Shown piece after piece: positions 25,503 to 34,514 of a stretch of DNA of 64,000 bases. This stretch comes from Ramlibacter alkalitolerans (GTDB lineage: Bacteria; Pseudomonadota; Gammaproteobacteria; Burkholderiales; Burkholderiaceae_C). The position numbers were made by a program, and so were the translations under genes. The stretch spans positions 68,287-132,286 of the forward strand of contig NZ_JAEQND010000016.1 of the NCBI RefSeq assembly GCF_016722765.1, read 5' to 3'. Within the stretch, counting starts at the first letter, position 1; each line of letters begins with the position of its first letter. Below the pieces are notes generated by a model. That model saw only the letters and a list, made by a program, of their open reading frames with translations, ran no database searches and had not been told where the DNA came from.

Positions 25503-26207
25503 TCAGCGCCCAGCCCGCACGCTGATGCCGTCCACCACCATCTTCGACCCGGCCGCCACCAGCAGGATGTCACCACCGAGCTGCACGTAGCGGTGGCCCG
25601 GCGGCAGCTTGGGCAACGCTGCCATCACCGGCTTCGGCACGGAGGCGATCGGCACGCCGGCGGGCAGGGACTGCCCGATCTCCCAGTGCGGCGCGGTGCC
25701 CGCCGGCGGATTCGCCTCGTAGTACTTGCGCACCGAAGCACGGTCCTTGTCGCCGAAGTAGGCCCCCGGGCCGAGCGGCTTGCGCGCGAAGTGCGTGCCC
25801 TTGCCGACGTCGTCGGTGGGGATGCGCGTGTCGGCACGGTCGTCGAGCGCCATCTTGGCCCGCCGCTGCAGGGGCGCGTCCGGCTCGGCCCCGGGCGGGG
25901 CCAGCGCCTGCTGCGCCGGCGCCGGCGCAGCGGGCGCTGCAGTGACCTTCTCGATCGCGGCCGGACGCGCGGCGGCCTGCGCCGCGGGCGCCGGTGCGCG
26001 GGCCGTGCTCTTCGCCCTGGTGTCCTTCTTCGCGGTCACCGGCCTGGCCGGCCGCACCGGCCGGATCTGGTCGAGCGGGCGGCCGATCACCGCCGGGGCC
26101 ACCGGGTCGGGCAGGTGCGACTGCGCGAGCGCCAGCCCGGCGCCGCCGGCATCGGCCAGCAGCAGCGCGAGCAGGAAGGTCAGGCGATGCGGGCGGGGCG
26201 GGGTCAT
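25503..26207 (-). CDS. Secreted protein of unknown function with RcnB-like C-terminus
   Basis: A 234-residue protein with an N-terminal signal sequence (LTFLLALLLADAGGAGLALAQ), a Pro/Ala/Arg-rich low-complexity linker over residues 30-105, and a C-terminal folded part: VRKYYEANPPAGTAPHWEIGQSLPAGVPIASVP, then LPPGHRYVQLGGDILLVAAGSKMVVDGI. That end resembles the RcnB/YhhA-type domain (LPPGYRYVRVGNDIVLVDIATGVIV pattern), found in periplasmic proteins. I infer a periplasmic location. It is transcribed away from tctA and lies downstream of gshA with a 116-base gap. Confidence 0.8.
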   Translation of the reverse strand: MTPPRPHRLTFLLALLLADAGGAGLALAQSHLPDPVAPAVIGRPLDQIRPVRPARPVTAKKDTRAKSTARAPAPAAQAAARPAAIEKVTAAPAAPAPAQQALAPPGAEPDAPLQRRAKMALDDRADTRIPTDDVGKGTHFARKPLGPGAYFGDKDRASVRKYYEANPPAGTAPHWEIGQSLPAGVPIASVPKPVMAALPKLPPGHRYVQLGGDILLVAAGSKMVVDGISVRAGR

Positions 26208-26323
26208 GCAGGCTCCTGGGCAGGTTCGCGTTTCGCCCGCAACTGTCGCGCCAAGCGTGGCGCGGTGTTGTCGGACAAGGCGGCATTGCCCGTCGGACGC
26301 CGGCGCGCCTGCTGGCGCCGCCG

Positions 26324-27877
26324 CTAGACGGCGGCCAGTGCGGGCGCGACGGCGCTGCGGCCCAGCCCCAGGCGCTCCGGCGAGATGTACTGCTGCCGGT
26401 ACTGCTCGAAGGGCATGCTGTCGGCCGCTTCCACGGCGGCCTGGTCCTGCACCGACTGCCGGACCATCCCTTCCATGCGCTGCTGCAGGGCACCCGTGTA
26501 CGGCAGCTTCAGGAGCTTGTCCCTGGCCTGGCGCGACTGCGCGAGGGCGAAGGGCCCGAAGCCGTTGTCGTGGTCGCGCGCCATGGCGGCCAGCACGCGG
26601 GCCGACGGCAGCATCTCGGCGTTGGTGAGCAGGGCCTGCGCTGCGCGCAGCGCATCGGAGTAGTCGGAGGTGGCATGCACCGCATCGAGCATCGCGGCGA
26701 TGGGCGTGCACTGCGCCAGCACCTCGTCGCCCCACTCGGTGAGCTTGACCTCGCGGCCGGCGCGTTCCAGCGTCAGCGCGGGATCGCGCCCGTAGGCGGC
26801 GGTGCGGTGCTGGTTGCGACCGAGCTCCGCGATTTCCTCCGGCGAGTCCTCGGGGCTCTCGGCCAGCAGGCAATGCAGCAGGAACACGTCGAGGAAGCGC
26901 AGCGTCTGCGCCTTGATGCCGATCGGCACGAAGGGGTCGAGGTCCATCAGCCGCACTTCGACGTATTCGACGCCGCGTTCGCGCAGCGCATGCAGCGGGC
27001 GTTCGCCGGGGCGGATCACGCGCTTGGGGCGGATGGTGCCGTAGAACTCGTTCTCGATCTGCAGCAGGCTGGTGGCGAGCTGGTTGTACTCGCCGCCCGG
27101 GTTGACGATGCCGATCGCCTCGTAGGCGGGATACGGGCGCGTCAGCGCATCGTGCAGCGAGGCCGCATAGCCTTCGAGGCTGTTGTAGCTGACGGCAAGA
27201 CTGGCCTGCGCCTCGCTCTGGTAGCCCAGGCGCCCCATGCGCAAGGAGGTGCCGTAAGGCATGTACACCGTGCCGGGCGACAGCGTCTGCAGTTCGTGCT
27301 TGCGGCCGGTGACGAAGCTGGCGCAGGCCGCCGGCGAGGCGCCGAACAGGTACAGCAGCAGGAAGGCGTGGCGGCGGAAGTTGCGGATCAGGCCGAAGTA
27401 CTCCGCATCGCTCACGCCCGGCATCGACCAGTTGTAGTGGATGCCGGAGATCGTCTGCATGCGCCGGCCGTAGCGGTTGGCCAGCCCCACCCGGTAGACG
27501 CTCTTGGCGCGGCCGACGTTGGAGGCGCCGTAGCGGCCGATCGGGATGTTCTCGTCCGCCGGCAAGGTGCAGGGCATGCTGCTGACCCACAGCAGTTCGT
27601 CGCCGAGGGCGCGGTAGACGAACTGGTGGACGTTGGTCAGTTCCTCCAGGCACTGCTCCACGCTGGCGTGCACGCCCGTGATCAGTTCCAGCTGCGATTC
27701 GCTGTAGTCGGTGGTGATGTGTGGATGCGTCAGCGCGGAGCCGAGCGCCGCGGGATGCGGCGTCAACGCCAGCGCGCCGGTGGCCGTGGAACGCAGGCTT
27801 TCCTTCTCGATGCCGCGGCGGATGCCTTGCAGCCGCGCGGGCGCCAGCGTGCTCAAGGCCTCTTGCAGATTGCTCAT
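26324..27877 (-). CDS. gshA: Glutamate-cysteine ligase, class I
   Basis: A 517-residue ligase that joins glutamate and cysteine, the first step of glutathione synthesis. GIRRGIEKESLRSTATGALALTPHPAALGSALTHPHITTDYSESQLELIT is the E. coli-type GshA start; MPCTLPADENIPIGRYGASNVGRAKSVYR and MQTISGIHYNWSMP follow. Length matches the class. The start MSNLQEAL was chosen because family similarity begins there. gshB is not nearby. Confidence 0.95.
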   Translation of the reverse strand: MSNLQEALSTLAPARLQGIRRGIEKESLRSTATGALALTPHPAALGSALTHPHITTDYSESQLELITGVHASVEQCLEELTNVHQFVYRALGDELLWVSSMPCTLPADENIPIGRYGASNVGRAKSVYRVGLANRYGRRMQTISGIHYNWSMPGVSDAEYFGLIRNFRRHAFLLLYLFGASPAACASFVTGRKHELQTLSPGTVYMPYGTSLRMGRLGYQSEAQASLAVSYNSLEGYAASLHDALTRPYPAYEAIGIVNPGGEYNQLATSLLQIENEFYGTIRPKRVIRPGERPLHALRERGVEYVEVRLMDLDPFVPIGIKAQTLRFLDVFLLHCLLAESPEDSPEEIAELGRNQHRTAAYGRDPALTLERAGREVKLTEWGDEVLAQCTPIAAMLDAVHATSDYSDALRAAQALLTNAEMLPSARVLAAMARDHDNGFGPFALAQSRQARDKLLKLPYTGALQQRMEGMVRQSVQDQAAVEAADSMPFEQYRQQYISPERLGLGRSAVAPALAAV

Positions 27878-28040
27878 GAAAATGTTCCCGCCGCCCTCTG
27901 GATGTATCTGGCGTGCGAAGTTAGCACCTTTGCGCAAAACGTGCTTGCGAGCGGTCAACCTGAGCCGGCCGCCGCGCGTTGTGGCTCGCCCCGGGCCGGC
28001 TGGCAGAATGGCCGCGTTCGCACGTGCGAGGAGGACGGCC

Positions 28041-28514
28041 ATGAGCGTGAGCGTGCCCATCGAGCTGGGTTACGAATTCGAGGTCCGGGCGAAGTTCGAC
28101 GAGGTGTTCGCGCTGCTGTCGGACGTCCCCCGGTCGGTGGCGCACTTCCCGAAGGTGGACCGGCTCACGGACCTCGGCGACGGCGTCTACAAGTGGGAGA
28201 TGCGCAAGGTTGGCACGGCGCAGGTCCACCTGCAGACCGTGTATGCCTGCAAGTACGCCAGCGACAAAGGCAAGGGCACGGTGACGTGGACGCCCGTGAA
28301 GGGCGTCGGCAACGCCCTGGTCGGCGGCAGCTGGAACATCACCGACCACCAGGGCCGCTCCACGAAGTGCGTGCTCAGGACGCAGGGCACGGTGGACGTG
28401 CCGCTGCCGGGCCTGATGAAGCCGGTGGTGGCGCCGGTGATCGAAGGCGAGTTCGAGAAGCTCGTGGAGCAGTACATCGCCAACCTCGTCGCCGTCTTCG
28501 GCGGCGAGGTGTGA
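28041..28514 (+). CDS. SRPBCC family protein
   Basis: A 157-residue protein with the START/Bet v1-type helix-grip fold. EVRAKFDEVFALLSDVPRSVAHFPKVDRLTDLGDGVYKWEMRKVG and the C-terminal long helix VVAPVIEGEFEKLVEQYIANLVAVFGG are characteristic. Such proteins bind hydrophobic ligands in a cavity; the ligand here is unknown. A strong GAGGAGG ribosome site precedes the ATG. It is divergent from gshA and followed by family A repeats. Confidence 0.88.
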   Translation: MSVSVPIELGYEFEVRAKFDEVFALLSDVPRSVAHFPKVDRLTDLGDGVYKWEMRKVGTAQVHLQTVYACKYASDKGKGTVTWTPVKGVGNALVGGSWNITDHQGRSTKCVLRTQGTVDVPLPGLMKPVVAPVIEGEFEKLVEQYIANLVAVFGGEV

Positions 28515-28532
28515 CGCGCGACACTCGGGGTC

Positions 28533-28610
28533 CGCAGGCTGGCGGTGAGCCACGCAGCGCGCGAACGTAGGCTGGCGGTGAGCCGCGTAGCGCGCGAACC
28601 CCAGCGCTTC
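28533..28610. repeat. Family A repeat, copy 3: two left halves in direct orientation
   Basis: The left arm of family A occurs twice head-to-tail: 28533-28565 (CGCAGGCTGGCGGTGA...) and 28566-28610 (CGTAGGCTGGCGGTGA... to CCCCAGCGCTTC). No right arm follows, so this locus is a truncated or rearranged form. Its end touches the stop codon of the YidB-like gene. Confidence 0.8.
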
Positions 28611-29226
28611 AGGAGTGCACTTCCCGATACTGCACGTCCTCGATCTCCTTTTCGAGCTTGCGCGTGCTTTCGTCCAGCACCTCGTCGGCCTCGTGCGGCA
28701 GCTGGCCGTCGGGAGTCATCTTGTCGACCATCTCGGGCATGATTTCCGCGAAGGCCTGGGCCACCTGCTCCTCGGGCACGCCGAGGCGCTCGGCCATCTG
28801 CCGCAGTTCTTCGCGGCCCACGACCTGTTCCACCGCCTGGCCGTCGATCGGGTCGTTGTCGCCGCTGGACATCCAGGACTGCGCCTGGCGGTGCAGCCCC
28901 TTGTCGCGGAACTTGTCGACCACCGCGTTCATGCCGCCATTGCGCTGGACCCAGCGCATCGCCAGCGGCAGCAGCATCACGAGCAGCGCCGTGCGGTTGC
29001 CATAGGGATGCTGGCCGCCCGGCACGCCGATGCTGCCGCCCTGCGCGCGGCCGCGCATCATGCCCGCCAGCACGCTGCCCAGGGCCACGCCGCCGAGCGC
29101 GCCGCCCAGCCCGCCGCCCGTGCCGCCGAGGCCGCCGCCCACTCCGCCGCGGTTCATGCCGCGGCTGCGCATCGCCTGTCCGAACAGGCCGCCGAGGACC
29201 TGGCCCAGCAAGGGGTTGTTGTTCAT
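28609..29226 (-). CDS. YidB family (DUF937-like) protein
   Basis: A 205-residue protein. The N-terminal 60 residues are Gly/Met-rich (GGLGGTGGGLGGALGG), followed by one hydrophobic stretch (TALLVMLLPLAMRWV) and a domain NAVVDKFRDKGLHRQAQSWMSSGDNDPIDGQAVEQVVGREELRQMAERLGV that is typical of YidB/DUF937 proteins. The function is unknown. AAAGGAG lies before the ATG. Its last codons are next to the family A repeat. Confidence 0.85.
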   Translation of the reverse strand: MNNNPLLGQVLGGLFGQAMRSRGMNRGGVGGGLGGTGGGLGGALGGVALGSVLAGMMRGRAQGGSIGVPGGQHPYGNRTALLVMLLPLAMRWVQRNGGMNAVVDKFRDKGLHRQAQSWMSSGDNDPIDGQAVEQVVGREELRQMAERLGVPEEQVAQAFAEIMPEMVDKMTPDGQLPHEADEVLDESTRKLEKEIEDVQYREVHS

Positions 29227-29307
29227 CGAAAGCTCCTTTGTTCTACGGATGCCTTCGATCCTTGGGCCGCCGGGGCGGCGGCGGTGTAGGCGCAGGGCGT
29301 GTCGAAG

Positions 29308-29973
29308 CTACCCAGCCGACAGCACGCGCAGCAACCACGCGTTGAGTTCCTCGATCTCCTGCGGCGTCACCGCATGCCCCATCAGGTACTCGTGCCACTC
29401 CACCTGGTACCCGAGGGCCTGCAGTGCGTCGCGCGAGGCCTCGGCCCGCTCCAGGGCGATCACGTCGTCGTGGGTGCCGTGGGCGAGGAAGATCGGGGTC
29501 TGCAGGCTCGCGCTGCTGCGTTCGGCCTCGCTCCGGTCCGCGAGCGGCAGGTAGCCGGAAAGGCCCATGATGCCGCCCAGCCGCTCCGGATGCCGCACGC
29601 CGGTCAGGAGCGACACGGCGCAGCCCTGCGAGAAGCCGCCCAGCACGATGCGGTGCGCCGGGATGCCGCGCTCCTTCTCGCGCTTCAGCAAGGCTTCGAC
29701 GAGCTGCTGCGAGCGCCGCAGCCCCGTCTCGTCCTGCGCCGCGTCGGCTTCGAAGCCGAGGATGTCGTACCACGCCCGCATGCGGTAGCCGTTGTTGATC
29801 GTCACGGGCATCTCCGGCGCGTGCGGGAAGATGAAGCGCACCGGCCCCAGCCGCTCCAGGTCCAGCTCCTGCGCGATCGGCACGAAGTCGTTGCCGTCCG
29901 CACCCAGCCCGTGAAGGATCAGAATGGTGGCGGTCGGGTCCGGTCCCGACTCGGCCTCGATGATGTCCAGCAT
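29308..29973 (-). CDS. Alpha/beta-hydrolase carboxylesterase (phospholipase/carboxylesterase family)
   Basis: A 221-residue serine esterase. The nucleophile elbow is GGFSQGCAVSLLTG (GxSxG), ILHGLGADGNDFVPIAQEL forms the oxyanion region, FLAHGTHDDVIALERAE carries the acid, and EWHEYLMGHAVTPQEIEELNAWL the histidine. Members cleave short-chain esters and lysophospholipids. It is a single-gene unit. Confidence 0.92.
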   Translation of the reverse strand: MLDIIEAESGPDPTATILILHGLGADGNDFVPIAQELDLERLGPVRFIFPHAPEMPVTINNGYRMRAWYDILGFEADAAQDETGLRRSQQLVEALLKREKERGIPAHRIVLGGFSQGCAVSLLTGVRHPERLGGIMGLSGYLPLADRSEAERSSASLQTPIFLAHGTHDDVIALERAEASRDALQALGYQVEWHEYLMGHAVTPQEIEELNAWLLRVLSAG

Positions 29974-30109
29974 GCAGGGTCTCCTTTGTACCGAGCATAG
30001 CCCCTCGCCGCGGCTGGCAAGCCGTATCCGACAGGGCTATCAAAGGCGTCCGACTTGCCAGGCAGCCCGGCCGTCCGCAGCATGAGAGCAGACGCTGAAA
30101 GGAAACCGC

Positions 30110-30499
30110 ATGAAAGTGCAAGTCAACACCAGCAATGACATCGACAACAAGGACGCCCTCGAACGCTGGGCCAGCGAATACCTGAACGAGCAACTCGGTC
30201 GCTTCGAACAGGACATCACGAGCATCGAAGTGCAGATGACGGACGAGAACCACGCGGCGCGCGGAGGCGGCGTGGACAAGCGCTGCATGCTGGAAGCACG
30301 CGTGAACGGCCGCGCGCCGATCGCCGTCACCAATTTCGCGCCCGACCAGAACCTGGCATTCCGCGGCGCGGCCGACAAGCTCGCGCACGCGCTCGAGCAT
30401 GCCTTCGGCAAGCTGGACCGCCGCGAACACCGGGTGCGCGAAACGATCCGCCGCGACCCGGAGGTGCTCGAAGGCACCGCGATCCCGCCGCAGTCCTGA
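30110..30499 (+). CDS. HPF/RaiA family ribosome-associated protein
   Basis: A 129-residue protein with the beta-alpha-beta-beta-beta-alpha layout of ribosome hibernation factors. MKVQVNTSNDIDNKDALERWASEYLNEQLGRFEQDITSIEVQMTDENHAARGG and AFRGAADKLAHALEHAFGKLDRREH match short divergent HPF-like proteins of Burkholderiales. It lacks the long C-terminal dimerisation domain. It probably binds the 30S subunit under stress, but it is not next to rpoN, where hpf usually lies. AAAGGA precedes the start. The 296 bases after it hold no recognisable gene. Confidence 0.82.
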   Translation: MKVQVNTSNDIDNKDALERWASEYLNEQLGRFEQDITSIEVQMTDENHAARGGGVDKRCMLEARVNGRAPIAVTNFAPDQNLAFRGAADKLAHALEHAFGKLDRREHRVRETIRRDPEVLEGTAIPPQS

Positions 30500-30795
30500 T
30501 CCGTGGCAGGACCTGGGGTCCGCCCGCCGGCGGTACCTCGGCCGCAGGCAGTGGGCCATCGCGCCCGCTGCCTCCCCGCTCTCCCCACCCGCACTCCCGC
30601 ACGCCAGGCCGCGCTCGGCGCAGCCGCTGCGCCGCCGCGCAGGCAGCAGCCCGGTTCCGACACAGATGGCAACACTTGTACCGACGTGTTTCGTGTAGGC
30701 GAAGCGCTGCACCGTCGAGGCAATGCGCGTGCGTAAATGGCGCTCCGCGCAGCCGGCTCCCGCCGGGGCCGGACCCACAACCAAGGAGCGCATCC

Positions 30796-31155
30796 ATGAA
30801 TCTCGGATTCAAGAAAACGACGTGTCGGGTGTTGGTGGTTTCCCTGTTCGCGCTGTCGTTCCAGACGGCGCAGGCCGGCCTCATCGGTGCCGACCAGGCC
30901 GCCGCGGGCACGACCAGCGCCGAGCGCATCATGTTGCTCGAGACGCTGGACCGTACGGACGTCGTCGCCCAGCTGCAGGCAGCCGGTGTCGATCCGCTGG
31001 CGGCACGCGAGCGCGTCAAGAGCATGACCGACCAGGAAGTGCACGCGATGGCGCAGGACATCCAGGCGGCGCCCGCCGGCGGCATCAACGGCTGGGGCTG
31101 GGTTGCGATCGTGCTGATCGCCGCCCTGGTCTGGTACTACGCGATCCGCAAGTAA
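30796..31155 (+). CDS. PA2779 family small membrane protein
   Basis: A 119-residue protein with an N-terminal signal (VLVVSLFALSFQTAQAG), a helical middle containing LETLDRTDVVAQLQAAGVDPLAARERVKSMTDQEVHAMAQDI, and a C-terminal membrane helix (INGWGWVAIVLIAALVWYYAIRK). This matches the PA2779 family, always found before a PA2778-type cysteine peptidase, as here, 6 bases upstream. Function is unknown. AAGGAG lies seven bases before the ATG. Confidence 0.88.
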   Translation: MNLGFKKTTCRVLVVSLFALSFQTAQAGLIGADQAAAGTTSAERIMLLETLDRTDVVAQLQAAGVDPLAARERVKSMTDQEVHAMAQDIQAAPAGGINGWGWVAIVLIAALVWYYAIRK

Positions 31156-31161
31156 GCGGGA

Positions 31162-32124
31162 ATGCAGGCGCAAGCAACTGCGCTGCGCTGGGCACGGCTC
31201 CTCCTCCTGTGGGTGGCCGTGCTCGCGCTGGGAGGGTGCAGCACCCTGATCCCGCAGACCGTGGCGCTGCGCACCGACTGGCCGGCCGGCGTGCCGCAGC
31301 AGGTCGAGCTCGCGCAGGTGCCCTTCTTCCCCCAGGAGGAATACCAGTGCGGCCCGGCCGCGCTGGGCATGGCGATGAAGTTCGCCGGTGCCCCCGTCAC
31401 GCCGGAGGCGCTGGTCGACGAAGTCTGGCTGCCATCGCGCAAGGGCAGCCTGCAGCTGGAGATGCTGGCGGCGCCGCGCCGCCACGGCTTCGTCAGCTAC
31501 CGCCTCGCGCCCGCCTACGCCGACCTGCTGCGCGAAGTGGCGGCCGGCCATCCCGTCGTGGTGCTGCAGGACGTCGGCATGCTGCTGCCGCAGTGGCACT
31601 ACGCGGTCGTCAACGGTTTCGACTACGGCACCGGCACGCTCTACCTGCGCTCGGGCCTGCAGATGCGGCAGGAGATGCCCTTCTCGTATTTCGAGCGAAC
31701 CTGGCTGCCCGGCAGCTACTGGGCGATGGTCGTCACGGCGCCGGATGACATCCCGGTCACCGCCACCGAAAGCCGCTGGCTCGAGGCCTTGATCGGCCTG
31801 GCACGGGGCGGCGACCGGGAGGCCACGGTGCGGGCGTACCGGGCGGCACTGGTGCGCTGGCCGGAGAGCCTGCCGGCGGCTGTCGGACTGGCCAACCACC
31901 TGCATGCGAGCGGCTCGCTGCAGGAGGCGGCGGCCGTCCTGCGCACCGCCTTGCAGAAATTCCCCAGCTCCGTGGTGCTGTTGAACAACCTCGCCCAGAC
32001 GCTGTCGGACGACGGCCGCAACAGCGAAGCGCTGGCGGTGATCCGCCGCGCCGACGACCCGCAAAGCCCCTTCGCGGGTGAAGTGCGGGCCACGCGCGAG
32101 CTGATCGAAGCGCGGATGCGTTAG
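31162..32124 (+). CDS. PA2778 family cysteine peptidase, lipoprotein with TPR repeats
   Basis: A 320-residue predicted lipoprotein (lipobox LALGGCS near residue 28). The C39-like papain-fold domain carries the catalytic cysteine in EEYQCGPAALGMAMKFAG and the histidine in PQWHYAVVNGFDYGTGTLYLRSG. The C-terminal third holds TPR-like helices (WPESLPAAVGLANHLHASGSLQEAAAVLRTALQKFP). It pairs with the preceding PA2779-like membrane protein. Substrates are unknown; C39 relatives cut double-glycine leaders. Its stop overlaps that of the convergent hydrolase gene. Confidence 0.88.
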   Translation: MQAQATALRWARLLLLWVAVLALGGCSTLIPQTVALRTDWPAGVPQQVELAQVPFFPQEEYQCGPAALGMAMKFAGAPVTPEALVDEVWLPSRKGSLQLEMLAAPRRHGFVSYRLAPAYADLLREVAAGHPVVVLQDVGMLLPQWHYAVVNGFDYGTGTLYLRSGLQMRQEMPFSYFERTWLPGSYWAMVVTAPDDIPVTATESRWLEALIGLARGGDREATVRAYRAALVRWPESLPAAVGLANHLHASGSLQEAAAVLRTALQKFPSSVVLLNNLAQTLSDDGRNSEALAVIRRADDPQSPFAGEVRATRELIEARMR

Positions 32125-33176
32125 GAAGACAAGGCGCGCGCGACGCGGCTCACGACGCCGGGCGCGTGCGCCGAATCGATCCAGCGCAGCACCACCACGG
32201 CCTGGTGCTTCGGATCGATCCACACGTAGTTGCCGCCGGCGCCCACCATGAACCAGCTCTCGCGCGAGGCGTCGGCGAACATCGCCCCCTCGCGATTGAG
32301 CCAGGTGAGCCAGCCGTAGAACGGCGCCACGGCGCAGGGTTGCTGCATGCGCGCTATCCACTGCGCGGGCACCAGCTGCTGGCCGCCGTGCCTGCCGCCA
32401 TCGAGCAGCAGTTGCCCGATGCGTGCCTGGTCGCGCGCGCTGATCGACACGCCAGCGCCCCAGTGCGTGCCGCCCGGCACCGACTGCACGCGCATGCCGC
32501 CGATCTCCACCCAGGCGTCGTCGTAGCCGGCCCAGCGGAAATCGCGGCCGGCGCCGATCGGCTGCAGCACGGACTGCGCGAACACTTCCGGCAGCGGCTG
32601 GCGGAACAGGTGCAGCAGCGCCAGCGAGAACTGGTTGATGCGCACGTCGTTGTATTCCCAGTAGGTGCCGGGCCGCTGCAGCACGCGGGCCTCGCCCTTG
32701 CGCCCCTGCGGCGGCTTGGGGTCGTGCGACACGCGCCGGTTGTGCTCGACCTGGTCGGGCATGCCGAGGCAGGTGCCGTGCCATTCGCTGGTCTGTTCCA
32801 GCATGTGGGCCCAGGTGACCTGCCGGTTGTGCGGGTCGTCGAAGCCGATGCCGGGCAGGCGCGAGGCGATCGTCTCGTTGGGGTCCGGCAGCAGGCCGCG
32901 CGCATTCGCCACGCCGGCCAGCAGCGCGAGGTAGGTCTTGGCGATGCTGTAGGTGAGGTCCGCGCGATCCGGCTCGCCCCACGCGGCGACTTCCTCGCCG
33001 CGCAGCCAGATCACCCCGGAGACGCCGCCGCGCGGATGCACGGGGCCGCGCAGGCGGTTGTACGGCGGCGGGTCGTCGTGATGCACGCCCCATCGGGTGG
33101 GATCGGCGGCGGGGTCGCGCGGCCAGGGGACTTCGTGGTCCTGCGCGAAGCGGATGGCGTCGGAGAAATCGGGCAT
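32121..33176 (-). CDS. Serine hydrolase, beta-lactamase/class C family
   Basis: A 351-residue protein with a penicillin-binding-protein-like serine hydrolase fold. The SxxK motif is S77-IAK80 (LTYSIAKTYLALLAG), the second motif is probably YWEYNDVR near 183, and a KTG-type motif is replaced by VGAGGNYVW near the C-terminus. No signal peptide is seen, so it probably acts in the cytoplasm, like many esterases of this family. Natural substrate unknown; resistance to beta-lactams is not implied. It converges on the PA2778 gene with a 4-base overlap. Confidence 0.88.
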   Translation of the reverse strand: MPDFSDAIRFAQDHEVPWPRDPAADPTRWGVHHDDPPPYNRLRGPVHPRGGVSGVIWLRGEEVAAWGEPDRADLTYSIAKTYLALLAGVANARGLLPDPNETIASRLPGIGFDDPHNRQVTWAHMLEQTSEWHGTCLGMPDQVEHNRRVSHDPKPPQGRKGEARVLQRPGTYWEYNDVRINQFSLALLHLFRQPLPEVFAQSVLQPIGAGRDFRWAGYDDAWVEIGGMRVQSVPGGTHWGAGVSISARDQARIGQLLLDGGRHGGQQLVPAQWIARMQQPCAVAPFYGWLTWLNREGAMFADASRESWFMVGAGGNYVWIDPKHQAVVVLRWIDSAHAPGVVSRVARALSS

Positions 33177-33218
33177 GGGCCGAGCATAGCGAATGTGCGC
33201 TCGTGTGAAACTCCGGGA

Positions 33219-34094
33219 ATGGCCCTGGAACTGATCACCCAACGCAACCACGAGACGCCGGCCCCCTCGGCCTCGGTGGTCCTGCTGCGCGATGGCGCCG
33301 ACGAACTCGAAGTGTTCCTCCTGCGGCGCCACGGGCAGTCGTCCGTGCTCGGAGGGGCCTACGTCTTTCCGGGCGGCAAGGTCGACGCCGCGGATGCGCG
33401 CTGGGTGGAGCGGCTCGATCGCGACCGCGAGACCCTGCACACGCTGCTCGGCGAGCCCGGACTCGCCCGCGACGAAGCCGCCGGCCTGTACGTGGCGGCG
33501 ATGCGCGAGCTGTTCGAGGAGGCCGGCATCCTGCTGGCCGAGGTCACGCCGGCGCAGGCCGCGCAGGCCTGGGCCGCGCTGCGCGCCGGCCAGCACTTCG
33601 ACGCCGTGCTCGCGCCCACGGACCTGAAGCTCGCGGCCAGTGCCTTGCAGCCCTGGTCGCGCTGGATCACGCCGACCCTGAGCAGCGTCGGGCGCAGGCG
33701 CTTCGACACGCGCTTCTTCCTCGCCACCGTGCCGCCGGGCCAGGACGCGGGCCACGACGAACACGAGGCGACCGAGAGCCTGTGGATCGCGCCGCGGGCG
33801 GCCCTGCGCCAGTACTGGGACAACCGCATCGACCTCGCGCCGCCGCAGATCATGAGCCTCACGCACCTGGCAAGGCATCGCGACGTGGCGAGCGCCTTTG
33901 CCGCGGCGCGTGCGCGCCAGCCCCCCTGCATCCGGCCGGAGCCGCACGACGTCGAGGGCACGCGCGTGCTGTGCTACCCGGGCGACCCGTGGCACCCGGA
34001 GCGCGACCAGGCGCTGCCGGGACCGACGCGCCTGTGCTGGCGCAACGGGCGGTTCGAACCCGATGGGGGTCTCGCCGTCCTGGTCGGCGAGTAG
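33219..34094 (+). CDS. NUDIX hydrolase
   Basis: A 291-residue NUDIX family protein. GGAYVFPGGKVDAADARW precedes a long insert, and the box core MRELFEEAGILLAE follows, so the motif is split by about 35 residues, as in NUDT19/NUDT7-like and similar long NUDIX proteins that often act on acyl-CoA. The C-terminus (CIRPEPHDVEGTRVLCYPGDPWHPE) is conserved in a betaproteobacterial subgroup. Exact substrate unknown. It is divergent from the serine hydrolase with a 42-base gap. Confidence 0.85.
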   Translation: MALELITQRNHETPAPSASVVLLRDGADELEVFLLRRHGQSSVLGGAYVFPGGKVDAADARWVERLDRDRETLHTLLGEPGLARDEAAGLYVAAMRELFEEAGILLAEVTPAQAAQAWAALRAGQHFDAVLAPTDLKLAASALQPWSRWITPTLSSVGRRRFDTRFFLATVPPGQDAGHDEHEATESLWIAPRAALRQYWDNRIDLAPPQIMSLTHLARHRDVASAFAAARARQPPCIRPEPHDVEGTRVLCYPGDPWHPERDQALPGPTRLCWRNGRFEPDGGLAVLVGE

Positions 34095-34514
34095 CGGCGA
34101 GCGCGACCGGCCCCGGGCTCCCACAGCCGGGCGCACTTCCCACCTACAGGCGCTCGCGTGCCCGGCCTGCGAACGACGGGCGGCGCGCACGGCTCCAATC
34201 CATCACGAAAGCCAGCCGGCATCGCGCTACGACGACAGGGATCGGACTCTTCCGCTTCCGCAGGCGATCAGCGAGACCATTGTCCAGTGAGCCGGCTGGC
34301 TTCCCCTTGCGGCCCCGTCCGGGACCGCCGCCCTCCCCATCGCCACTCCGCTCCTCGACGCGTGCATCTTCACGCTCTGCGCGCGCGAACGCCTGCGCGC
34401 CGTCACCGGCGCTGTGGCGGCTCCCACGCCGTCCGCCGCCGTTGGCCTACAGGAAGCCCGCGCACGGCGGACCTACGCTGCATGCCAGTCACACAGGCGT
34501 CCGGGAGAAACTTC
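34095..34514. other. 420-base intergenic stretch with no recognisable gene
   Basis: Open frames here are short, Arg/Ser-rich and look like GC-driven chance frames. No conserved protein, tRNA-like fold or repeat family of this window is seen. It probably contains the promoter of the DUF4864 pair, but no convincing -35/-10 pair could be chosen. Confidence 0.5.

Noticed and set aside
30500..30795. Possible small gene before the PA2779 homologue
   Set aside because: Frames are short, Arg/Pro-rich and lack ribosome sites; treated as upstream region.
30040..33093. 1017-residue minus-strand frame
   Set aside because: It crosses the PA2778 and serine hydrolase genes in another frame with no recognisable domain.
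32121..33176. Beta-lactam resistance from the serine hydrolase
   Set aside because: The SxxK motif is shared by many esterases; no signal peptide and no clear KTG motif, so resistance is not implied.
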